Shown one piece after another: positions 8,515 to 15,875 of a stretch of 39,027 nt of DNA. Under the pieces are notes generated by a model. It did not search any database, was not told where the DNA came from, and saw only the letters and a list, made by a program, of their open reading frames with translations. The position numbers and the translations under genes are program-made. Within the stretch, counting starts at the first letter, position 1; every line of letters begins with the position of its first letter. This stretch comes from Zoogloea sp. 1C4 (lineage in GTDB: Bacteria > Pseudomonadota > Gammaproteobacteria > Burkholderiales > Rhodocyclaceae): contig NZ_SSXU01000025.1 in the NCBI RefSeq assembly GCF_009469605.1, positions 1 to 39,027 on the forward strand, in the 5' to 3' direction.

Positions 8515-9200
8515 CCATGAGCTCCGCTGGTTGGTACGGCAAGCTCCCGATTCTTGGCGACTTTGCCCAGCGGCGCCTTCCGAACGAATTCGTGGCACCG
8601 TGGGATGCTTGGCTGCAGCATGGTATGGCTGCTAGCCAGACCGTGCTCGGCAGCGCTTGGCTCGACACCTACCTCACTGCTCACGTATGGCACTTTGTAC
8701 TGATGCCCGGTGTGCTAGGCCAGCAAGGCTGGGCCGGCGCATGGACGCCATCGGTGGATAAGGTTGGTCGCTATTTCCCCTTTACACTGGCGGCCCCCCT
8801 GTCCTCAGGTCAGGCTCTCGGCTCCTCCGCGTCGGCCCTCGGCGCGTGGCTCAGACGGCTCGAAGACGCCGCCCGCCTCGCGCTGCAACTCGAGCACGAC
8901 ATCGAACCACTCGAAGTCGCCCTCAGCAGCCTAGGCCCGCCACCCGCTCGCCACCCTCCAACCGATACCCTCGCATCGGTTGGTGCCCGTCTGGCTCGGC
9001 GAGAAGCGTTAATTGACCTCTCCGGCCTGACCGGCGACTGCCTCGATGTCCTCGCTACCGGCAGTCTGCAGTACGCGCTCGACGGCTATTCAACTTGGTG
9101 GTGTTACAGCATCGACGGCAACTACGGCGGCTTTGCCCACAGGGGCTTGCCGGACACCGCATTTCTATTGAAGATGCTTTCCTATTCCCCTGGTAGCTGA
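8511..9200 (+). CDS. tagF: T6SS-associated protein TagF
   Basis: TagF (DUF2094) is a post-translational repressor of T6SS activity studied in Pseudomonas and Agrobacterium, where it acts through the FHA protein and the membrane complex. The 229-residue product has the conserved start GWYGKLPILGDFAQRRLPNE and the WHFVLMPGVLG segment. The frame can start at GTG 8511, which overlaps the tssM stop by four bases, or at ATG 8517 two codons later. The protein is otherwise the same. The PP2C phosphatase is a separate gene here, whereas in some systems it is fused to TagF. The kinase gene follows after 25 bases. Confidence 0.93.
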   Translation: MTMSSAGWYGKLPILGDFAQRRLPNEFVAPWDAWLQHGMAASQTVLGSAWLDTYLTAHVWHFVLMPGVLGQQGWAGAWTPSVDKVGRYFPFTLAAPLSSGQALGSSASALGAWLRRLEDAARLALQLEHDIEPLEVALSSLGPPPARHPPTDTLASVGARLARREALIDLSGLTGDCLDVLATGSLQYALDGYSTWWCYSIDGNYGGFAHRGLPDTAFLLKMLSYSPGS

Positions 9201-9225
9201 CGCGCCAAATATTCAGGGTTTTCAC

Positions 9226-11070
9226 GTGTCCGATCCTAACGATGAAAAGACGATAGTGCTGGGCGGAGTTGCTGCAGTGCCCTCCACCCCGCCCCGTTCG
9301 CGCCCCAATTCGGCCAACGCCTTACCGCTGGGCACCCGGCTTTACGAATTTGAAATCGTCGGGCTAGTCGGTGAAGGTGGCTTCGGCATCGTTTATCTCG
9401 CCGACGACCACTCCCTGCAGCGTCGCGTGGCGATCAAGGAGTACATGCCCTCGTCGCTAGCCGCCCGTGGTGAAGATTCATCAGTGATCGTCCGCTCCGA
9501 GCGCCACTCCGACACCTTCGAGATCGGCCGCCGCAGCTTCGTCAATGAAGCCCGCCTGCTCGCCCAGTTCGACCATCCCGCGTTGCTAAAGGTATATCGC
9601 TTCTGGGAGGCCAACGGCACCGCGTACATGGCGATGCCCTACTACGCCGGCAAGACCCTGCGTGACGTGCTGCGCGAACGCGGGGGGCGTCCGCCCGACG
9701 AAGTCTGGCTCAAGAAGATCCTTGGTCCGGTGATGGATGCGCTTGAGCTGATGCACGCCGAGAACTGCTATCACCGCGACGTGGCGCCCGACAACATCAT
9801 GCTGCTGCGCGATGAACGACCGGTCCTACTCGATTTTGGTGCAGCCCGCAGGGTGATCAGCGACATGACCCAGGCGCTCACCGTCATCCTCAAGCCCGGC
9901 TACGCCCCGATTGAGCAGTACGTCGAAATGCCCGGCGTTAAGCAGGGCCCATGGACCGACATCTACGCGCTCGCGGCTGTCATCTATTTCGTTATCACTG
10001 GTCGCACCCCGCCCGCCGCCGTCGATCGCATGCTGCAGGACTGCTACGAGCCCCTCGCGACGCTGGCCGCTGGCCGATATTCCGATCAGTTCCTCACCGG
10101 CATTGACCACTGCCTGCACGTCAAGGGCGAGGACCGCCCGCAGTCGATCGCCGAGATGCGCGCGGTACTGGGCATGACAGGCTATGTGCCGACATCGGCT
10201 ATCGCATCGACCCATGATCCAGCCCGACCCCAGCCCGCCGCCGGGCAACGGCTCGACACGCTGATTCCCTCCGAGATTCCGGCCACCAGTCACTTGTCGC
10301 GGCTTGCCCCCGAACCCGCCCCGGCGCCTCCGCACGCAGCCCCGCCGACTGGGAAGAAGGGCCCCAGCACCCCGCGCTACGCCGCCGCGATTGCCACCTT
10401 CGGTGTGCTGGCTGCGAGCGTTTTCATGTTCACCCGCAGCCCCGCGCCACCGCCGGAAAGGCCCGCTGAACAATCCTCACCCCCGCTGGCGCCCGTTGCC
10501 ACCAGCCCTGCGTCAGCGGTCACGCCCGCCCCGGTTGTCGCCCGGCCGGTCACGCTGGACGAAGCCTTCAGCGCCACCGTGGCCGCATCCGACGCCCGCT
10601 TCGGGCTGAAAGTTGACAAGATCCACACCCCGCTCACCATCGGCAAGGACGCGCTCAGTTTCGTGCTGAGCAGCCAACGTAACGGGCTGCTCTACATGCT
10701 GCTGTGGGACAAGGCCACTGCACAGTTAAGCCAGATATTCCCCAACGAACTCGATCGCGCCAACCAGATCAGCGCTGGCAAGCCAATGCCGTTTCCGCGG
10801 CCAGATTGGGCCTACGAGGCCGACCAACCGAAAGGCAACTGGGAGGTGATCGCCATCGTTGCCGATTCACCGCGGGATTTCTCGGTGTTGCGTTTTGATG
10901 CCAGAAGCAATGGCGCCACGCAACACGTCGTCGAAGCCGCGCTCTCCGAATCCGGCCAGGGCCCCGTCGGGTTGGGTGGCGAGGCGCACTGCGCCGATGG
11001 CAAGCCTTGCTCGCCGGCCTTTGCCGCGCTGCGCTTTGCGGTCGAAGAAGTTTCGGCGGCCGACCGTTAG
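9226..11070 (+). CDS. ppkA: T6SS Ser/Thr protein kinase (PpkA-type) with C-terminal DUF4384-like domain
   Basis: This Hanks-type kinase should trigger T6SS assembly by phosphorylating threonines on the FHA protein. From the GTG at 9226 the product is 614 residues. The kinase domain (about 40-315) has the glycine loop GEGGFG at 49-54, Lys71 in VAIKEY, the catalytic loop HRDVAPDN at 183-190 and DFG at 203-205, all intact. A proline-rich linker and one membrane helix (about 385-403) follow. The periplasmic part contains a DUF4384-like segment, VLSSQRNGLLYMLLWD. The HRD loop has VAPDN rather than the common LKPEN, as in PpkA relatives. It is last in the operon and converges on the phosphatase gene. 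Confidence 0.92.
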   Translation: MSDPNDEKTIVLGGVAAVPSTPPRSRPNSANALPLGTRLYEFEIVGLVGEGGFGIVYLADDHSLQRRVAIKEYMPSSLAARGEDSSVIVRSERHSDTFEIGRRSFVNEARLLAQFDHPALLKVYRFWEANGTAYMAMPYYAGKTLRDVLRERGGRPPDEVWLKKILGPVMDALELMHAENCYHRDVAPDNIMLLRDERPVLLDFGAARRVISDMTQALTVILKPGYAPIEQYVEMPGVKQGPWTDIYALAAVIYFVITGRTPPAAVDRMLQDCYEPLATLAAGRYSDQFLTGIDHCLHVKGEDRPQSIAEMRAVLGMTGYVPTSAIASTHDPARPQPAAGQRLDTLIPSEIPATSHLSRLAPEPAPAPPHAAPPTGKKGPSTPRYAAAIATFGVLAASVFMFTRSPAPPPERPAEQSSPPLAPVATSPASAVTPAPVVARPVTLDEAFSATVAASDARFGLKVDKIHTPLTIGKDALSFVLSSQRNGLLYMLLWDKATAQLSQIFPNELDRANQISAGKPMPFPRPDWAYEADQPKGNWEVIAIVADSPRDFSVLRFDARSNGATQHVVEAALSESGQGPVGLGGEAHCADGKPCSPAFAALRFAVEEVSAADR

Positions 11071-11290
11071 AACAAGGCCGTCACCAAGGCGCCAGCCCAA
11101 CGGGACGCCCCCGCCCCCCTCGGGGTTCAAGCGGCAACGAACCAACAGAAAAGTACTATCTGAAGCGCTTGAACAAACCCTCGACGGCAAGCTGCAAGAC
11201 GCAAAATGAACCTTTGCGGAAGCGCTATCGGCGGGTCATCCACATTACCGCCAAGCACGCTGAACGATGTTCAGCATTCAATGTATCACC
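11071..11290. other. Convergent intergenic region (ppkA / PP2C)
   Basis: These 220 bases lie between the convergent kinase and phosphatase genes. I see no supported gene. A small perfect hairpin sits at 11259-11275 (GCTGAAC, loop GAT, GTTCAGC). It lacks a T-run on either side, so it is at most a weak terminator or a transcript-end stabiliser. Confidence 0.4.
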
Positions 11291-12097
11291 TCAGTCTGGC
11301 TCCCCTTCAAGGCGGCGCTTGGATGGGATGATGACTGTCGTTTCGTCAGCATCTGGCTCTTCGATCATGCTGACGCACACTGCAGTGAAGTTGTCGTTCG
11401 ACTCCGATGCCCGGCTGCGGATTAGTTCGCTCATGCTCTCCAGCCAGGCCTGGGGCGTCGGTGTCGAGTTGAGCAGGCGCTCCATATCGTCCTCTTCGAC
11501 GTATTCCCACCAGCCATCGGTGCACATCAGGAAGACATCTCCCGGATGCAGCGCAAGCGGCTCGGCCGACACCGACAGCGCGATGGACTCCGCCGAGCCG
11601 ATCGCCGAGGTGAGCAGGCTGCGCTGGGGGTGGGTTCGGAGCATGTCGACGCTGCCATAGCCGGCGTCGATCATGTTCTGGACGAGGCTGTGGTCGCGCG
11701 TCTGGTAAGCCACCCGGCCGTGCCGGAACAGGTAGATGCGGGTATCACCCACATGGCCCCACACCGCCACGCGGTCGTGCGGGTCAATCAGCAGCAGTAC
11801 AGCGGTGGCGTGCATGTCGTCGGCGGTGCCACCGGTGGTCTTTTCTTCCACCACAGCATCGTTGGCCCGCTGCAGCAGACTCGAGGCGGTGTTCGGCCCG
11901 ACCTGCGGGTGGGCCGAGAAGCTGCGCAGCATGCTGCTGACCACCAGCCGGGCGGCCACGTCGCCGCTACCGTGGCCGCCCGCCCCGTCGGACACCACCC
12001 AGCAGCAGCCGGTCTCCGACGTCCAGTACCCGCAGGCGTCCTCGTTGCGGCTACGGCCGCCCACCTCGGACAGGAAACACGTCTGCATCTCCAGCAT
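11291..12097 (-). CDS. pppA: T6SS PP2C-family Ser/Thr phosphatase (PppA-type)
   Basis: This phosphatase should reverse PpkA phosphorylation of the FHA protein and so switch the apparatus off. The 268-residue product has the metal-binding PP2C motifs in order: SRNEDACG (about 16-23), DGAGGHGSGD (37-46), GDTRIYLFRHG, MCTDGWWE and NDNFTA. All metal-ligand aspartates appear present. The ATG at 12097 has GAGG about six bases upstream. The gene lies 38 bases downstream of tagH on the same strand, so the phosphatase and the presumed substrate are co-expressed, apart from the kinase operon they converge on. Confidence 0.94.
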   Translation of the reverse strand: MLEMQTCFLSEVGGRSRNEDACGYWTSETGCCWVVSDGAGGHGSGDVAARLVVSSMLRSFSAHPQVGPNTASSLLQRANDAVVEEKTTGGTADDMHATAVLLLIDPHDRVAVWGHVGDTRIYLFRHGRVAYQTRDHSLVQNMIDAGYGSVDMLRTHPQRSLLTSAIGSAESIALSVSAEPLALHPGDVFLMCTDGWWEYVEEDDMERLLNSTPTPQAWLESMSELIRSRASESNDNFTAVCVSMIEEPDADETTVIIPSKRRLEGEPD

Positions 12098-12135
12098 GAC
12101 AACCTCGCGCTGCTTGTTCGGACTGTATCAATCGC

Positions 12136-13839
12136 CTATCGGCCCGGCTCACGCTCCGCTTGAAGCCGGTCCACCTGCTCTTCGTAGGCGCGCAGGAACT
12201 CGCGGCCGAAGAGGGCGTGGAAGTCATCCTCCGCCTCCCGCGAGATCTCGTCGTACATCTGCTCGAACAGATCCCACAGCCGGGCCTTGCGGCTACCGGG
12301 CAGAATGTTGTCGAGCACGCCGCGCGACGCCACCCGCTCTTCTAGACTGCCCGGCTCGAAACGCTTAAGTACGCCGGCCAGCGCCGCACGCATCCCCGCC
12401 ATAAAGCCGAACTGGTGCGCCCGCAGATCGTCGTACGCATCGCGCATCGCCTCCTCGGGCGGCATGAAACCACGCCCCTGGGGCGCCAAGAGTTGCGACA
12501 GCGCAAAGCCAACATCAGGCGAGAATTTGAGCGGGTTGTTGTCCTTGGGGGCGACTATCGTTACCGTGGCACGAACCTCGCGTTTGGTCAGCGCACGAGC
12601 GGTGAGGAGATCAAGTGTGCCCTGGGTCGACGCACGCAGCACCATGCCGATCTGCTCCAGCAGCTCGGGGGTAAGCCCGGCCGGCAGGCGCAACGGCACG
12701 CCGAGGCCATGCAGGAAAGCATCGAGCAAGGCGTCGCCGGTGGCCGGAACGGCAGCAGGCTGTTCGGCGCCGGGCGCGACGCTCGCGGCTATCGGTGCTG
12801 GCGCTGGAACAGGCGCCGACATAATGACGGTGGGAGGATGCTCCGGCGCAAGCCGGTCGACACCGATCTCGACCTGCGGTGGCAATGCGGCATCACGGGG
12901 CGCGCTGCGCGGAGCCGCCACCGGCTTGGCCGAAGTGTCATCCCACGAAAAAACCATGCCCGCCACCGGCGCAGGCGGCGCGGGAGCCTCGGCGCGCGGC
13001 GGTGTGAAAGCCTGATTGAGCAGCGGCGCGTCGTCGCGCTGGGGATTGGCCACAACCGGTGCCGGGCCCGCGCCGCCAAACAGCGCCAGCGGATCGACCG
13101 TCGCTGACACTGCGCCGGACGGTGTCACCGGCGCATCACCGAGCGGCGTGCCGGCGAACGGATCGCGGGCCGCGTCGCCCAGTCCGAACAACGCATCGAC
13201 CGACTGCTCGCCGCGCACCTCGCCCAAGCCAAGCAGATCAGCCCGCGGTGCGGTGGGCGGCGGAGGTGGCACTGCGAAGGGATCAGGCAAGGGCACAGGC
13301 TCTGCGGAGCGGCCGACCGACGGCGCCGAGGCCGCGAAAACCGCGAACGGATCGTCGCTCACGGCCAGCTGTGGCGCCACCGGAGTCTTCGCGGCTGATG
13401 CACCAGGCGTGCCCAGCAAGCCGGCAAAAGGATCGGAAAAATTCTGCGTGGCCGCTGGCACGCCGCCGAACAGACCCAGCGGATCGGACGACGGAGCCGA
13501 CAGCTCGGGCGTCGAAAACACCGGCGCCGAATGGGCAAATTCGACCTCCAGCAGATAACCGCCGATGACGATCCGGTCGCCCCCCACCAGCGCCACCCGG
13601 TTGCCGCGCCCCACCGGCCGGTCGTTCACCGACGACGGGTTGCCGCCCATATCGACCAGCACAAACTGCCCACCGTCGAACTCTACCCGCGCCTGAACAC
13701 GGGAAATGTGCCGTTCGGGATCGGGCAGAACCAGCTCGTTGCCCTCCTCCCGTCCGATCGCCCCCCCGCGGCTGTCAAAATCGAAGGTCGCCGGGCGGGC
13801 AGGCGGGGCGCCATTGAAGCTGATGACGGAGATGCGCAT
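12136..13839 (-). CDS. tagH: T6SS FHA-domain protein TagH (Fha/ImpI)
   Basis: The FHA domain reads phosphothreonine and relays the kinase signal to the membrane complex. I chose the ATG at 13839 (MRISVISFNGAPPA), which matches family starts; a TTG seven codons upstream is also open. The product is 567 residues. The FHA domain is at about 25-100, with GREEGNELVLPDPERHISR carrying the phosphopeptide-binding Arg and Ser-His. A long Ala/Pro-rich linker (about 105-375) holds repeated DPL/DPF motifs. The C-terminal ImpI/VasC domain (about 380-560) is the T6SS-specific part, with GFMAGMRAALAGVLKRFEPG. It is co-transcribed with the phosphatase. Confidence 0.93.
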   Translation of the reverse strand: MRISVISFNGAPPARPATFDFDSRGGAIGREEGNELVLPDPERHISRVQARVEFDGGQFVLVDMGGNPSSVNDRPVGRGNRVALVGGDRIVIGGYLLEVEFAHSAPVFSTPELSAPSSDPLGLFGGVPAATQNFSDPFAGLLGTPGASAAKTPVAPQLAVSDDPFAVFAASAPSVGRSAEPVPLPDPFAVPPPPPTAPRADLLGLGEVRGEQSVDALFGLGDAARDPFAGTPLGDAPVTPSGAVSATVDPLALFGGAGPAPVVANPQRDDAPLLNQAFTPPRAEAPAPPAPVAGMVFSWDDTSAKPVAAPRSAPRDAALPPQVEIGVDRLAPEHPPTVIMSAPVPAPAPIAASVAPGAEQPAAVPATGDALLDAFLHGLGVPLRLPAGLTPELLEQIGMVLRASTQGTLDLLTARALTKREVRATVTIVAPKDNNPLKFSPDVGFALSQLLAPQGRGFMPPEEAMRDAYDDLRAHQFGFMAGMRAALAGVLKRFEPGSLEERVASRGVLDNILPGSRKARLWDLFEQMYDEISREAEDDFHALFGREFLRAYEEQVDRLQAEREPGR

Positions 13840-14082
13840 AGACGTGTGCCCACGGGTCAAGAGAAGATCAAGCGTAGATTTCTGGCACAGCAGCGCTTAA
13901 GCTACGCAACGTATTTTATTGGGCTAAATAATGCATTTCCCATCTATTGCAGAATACCAGACTGCTCGATATCGTGCAGGACAAACGCAAGACTTCAGAT
14001 CACAACCAGTTGATTTTTCATCCGAATGATTGCGGACGGGCGAAGATTATTGCACGTTGGCTCGCGAAGATATCTGCCAGTG
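13840..14082. other. Intergenic region upstream of tagH
   Basis: About 240 bases between tagH and the secreted immunity-like gene, noticeably more AT-rich at 13900-14030 than its surroundings. It should contain the promoter for tagH-pppA, but I cannot point to convincing -35/-10 boxes. No gene is supported here. Confidence 0.4.
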
Positions 14083-14592
14083 TCAGCGCTGGCCGGACGG
14101 TGCTGAACATGATCTCAGGTTCAGCGCGTTGTCCTGATCACAAGGAAGCAATCCTTCAAGTTCGGCCAAGCGGCTTCTGATGCCTCCACGGCACTTGAAC
14201 TCTCTCTCCCCGCCCGAATCGCTGGTGACGCGGACCCCCGCCGTGCGGCTACCCCTCTCGTTGTAATCGAACACGGCGTAGTCGAAGCCCTCGTTGCGAA
14301 AGAGCACCTCTATTCTGTCGACACCCGCTCGAAAATAATGGGCGTAGCGAAAGACATGACGACCACCATCGGTGCCAGGAAAAGCGAGTTCGACGTGTCC
14401 CGCCCTTCCGAAGCGATACTGGATCTTATCGTTCCCGCTTCCACACAGCGCGACCCAGCGGCCAAGACTTGTCTGGCAGGAAAAATAGATATCTTCCCGT
14501 TCGGCGCACAGGCCGCCGGGTGCCTGCGGCGGCGCAGCAGCCACAGAGCCGCTGATCAGGCCCGCACACAAAAGGGTGATGAGCTGCTTCAT
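14083..14592 (-). CDS. Secreted Cys-containing protein, probable immunity protein to the adjacent muramidase
   Basis: The 169-residue product begins with a clear signal peptide (MKQLITLLCAGLISGSVAAA, cleavage before PPQAP) and should be periplasmic. The mature part has several cysteines (LCAERED, FSCQTSL, ALCGSG, and REFKC near the end) that could form disulfides, and conserved-looking IQYRFGRAGHVELAFP and HYFRAGVDRIEV segments. The ATG overlaps the muramidase stop by four bases, so the two are translationally coupled. A periplasmic protein coupled to a cell-wall hydrolase inside a T6SS locus is the classic arrangement of an immunity protein. The family resembles uncharacterised secreted proteins; the function is inferred from context. 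Confidence 0.7.
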   Translation of the reverse strand: MKQLITLLCAGLISGSVAAAPPQAPGGLCAEREDIYFSCQTSLGRWVALCGSGNDKIQYRFGRAGHVELAFPGTDGGRHVFRYAHYFRAGVDRIEVLFRNEGFDYAVFDYNERGSRTAGVRVTSDSGGEREFKCRGGIRSRLAELEGLLPCDQDNALNLRSCSAPSGQR

Positions 14593-15134
14593 GGTAGATT
14601 GGAGCCCGCTGTACTCTGCCCCGCCAGGGCGACATAACGCCGATGGGCATCCCGCAGCTTTGTGTCGTATTCGTTCTTCAGATAGCCCGGCCCGTTGTAG
14701 GCTTTCGCAAAGCGCGCCCAGTCGTGCTCGCGTAGTGCGGACAACATCGCCTTGTTGCTCATTACGAAATGGGTGAAAGCCTTCAGATGCTGGGATTCCG
14801 ACTGGCTCATTGCGAGTACGAACGCCTTAACCGAGGTAAAGCCGGCCGCCTTGAAATTGTCACCCATGATCTGAAAACGGCCCCATGACGCAGAACGTAA
14901 CGCTGCCTCAGGCGCAAGCCGATAGGCTTCTTCCAGCTTCGCATATCGGGCCGAGAATTTTCCGTAACCACCTTGCTTGGCGTTCGAAATACCTGGATGC
15001 TTTGCGTCATACTTGGCAGCCGTATATCGGTGAAAATAATGGCGCTCGAAAAGTATCCGCGGTCGTCCAGACTCGTCGAACGCGTGACCGCTGGTCTCGA
15101 CTTCAGCGATTGCCTGGATCGCAGCGATATCCAC
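14589..15134 (-). CDS. N-acetylmuramidase-type (DUF3380) lysozyme, candidate T6SS effector; start uncertain
   Basis: The sequence matches the DUF3380 N-acetylmuramidase domain, which cleaves peptidoglycan glycan strands. Motifs are IAEVETSG (with Glu11/Glu13), RILFERHYF (Glu30), SASWGRFQIMG and FAKAYNGPGY. From the only standard start, GTG 15134, it has 181 residues. The frame stays open upstream to a TAG at 15324-15326, and codons 15135-15176 read LSAADYAAAANQLK, which matches the domain's usual first helix. So the true protein should begin further upstream, but there is no ATG, GTG or TTG there. Either an unusual start is used or the 5' end was lost. No signal peptide is visible, as expected for a T6SS cargo. 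Confidence 0.75.
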   Translation of the reverse strand: MDIAAIQAIAEVETSGHAFDESGRPRILFERHYFHRYTAAKYDAKHPGISNAKQGGYGKFSARYAKLEEAYRLAPEAALRSASWGRFQIMGDNFKAAGFTSVKAFVLAMSQSESQHLKAFTHFVMSNKAMLSALREHDWARFAKAYNGPGYLKNEYDTKLRDAHRRYVALAGQSTAGSNLP

Positions 15135-15326
15135 TTTTAGCTGGTTGGCTGCAGCGGCGTAGTCGGCTGCACTCAGCCCCCGCAGGGGGTTGCGGCATTC
15201 ACGGAACAGGAACGCCAGATCGATGGCATGCGGCGGGCGGCGCTGCTGCCCGGAAACTGGAGTCGGATAGTTGTCCGAACTGGCGCAAATACTGCAGCGG
15301 GGGAGAGTGCCGTCGTCAATAGACTA

Positions 15327-15587
15327 GGTGTGGCGCGTCCTGCACAGCGGACCGGGAATGCGGAAATTTGCCATCTGTATTCTTCTCTTAGCGGAAAGGG
15401 GTACGCGTTAATCGGCGGCCCTGCCTCAGGCTCCCGAAGCTACCCATTACGGATTTTTTCTTTGCTAAATCACCAGTCGCACACCTAAAAAAAGAGGCTG
15501 CAAAGTCCTGGGGCTGCGAAAGGGCTGGCAATCGAGGTCATTCAGGTAGCTTCGGCAGCCCTGCCTCCATTTAGTGACATAGTAAGA
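15327..15587. other. Gene-poor stretch between muramidase and Rhs immunity gene
   Basis: No supported gene lies here, and it may be the scar of past rearrangement. It contains an inverted repeat with arms at about 15428-15444 and 15545-15561 (CCGAAGCTACC against GGTAGCTTCGG, extended by a further partly matching block), separated by about 100 bases. It also holds TTAGTGACATAGTA at 15571-15584, an exact copy of the sequence beside the IS701 stub at 1560-1573. I cannot name the element. Confidence 0.45.
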
Positions 15588-15875
15588 TCAGAGCTTCAAG
15601 AACTCCTGCTCCGCTTTCAAAACAAGTTCTCCAAGAGAGGATTCCATCGGCCAAGAGTCGACGACCATTCGCCCCATGCCTTGGTCACGCTCAGCAATTG
15701 GAGGAAAGGCCTTTTCGTTAACTAGTTGCTCCATCGTGATAAGTTTTTCGCAAACTGCCTCCAATTGACGCAGTGAGCCAACTGTTCCTTTCCCCTCCCG
15801 GTGTCGTATTAATTCCTCCTCTGCAGCCGTCCGTGCTGCACGGATCAATGCGAGTGCTCGCCCCTGCTTATTCAT
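15588..15875 (-). CDS. Small cytoplasmic protein, probable immunity to the Rhs C-terminal toxin
   Basis: The product has 95 residues, is charged and mostly helical in appearance (RAARTAAEEELIRHREGKG, LEAVCEKLITMEQLV), with no signal peptide or membrane helix. Its ATG overlaps the Rhs stop codon by four bases. A small gene fused translationally to the 3' end of an rhs gene is almost always the immunity gene for the variable C-terminal toxin. I do not recognise the family. The lack of an export signal suggests that the toxin it blocks acts in the cytoplasm. Confidence 0.65.
   Translation of the reverse strand: MNKQGRALALIRAARTAAEEELIRHREGKGTVGSLRQLEAVCEKLITMEQLVNEKAFPPIAERDQGMGRMVVDSWPMESSLGELVLKAEQEFLKL

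Noticed and set aside
13840-13860. TTG start for TagH seven codons upstream of the chosen ATG
   Set aside because: Family members begin at MRxxVxSxNG; neither start has a strong Shine-Dalgarno sequence, so homology decided.
15228-15488. Small plus-strand frame over the muramidase 5' end and spacer
   Set aside because: It overlaps the open upstream part of the muramidase frame and has no homology or clear ribosome-binding site.
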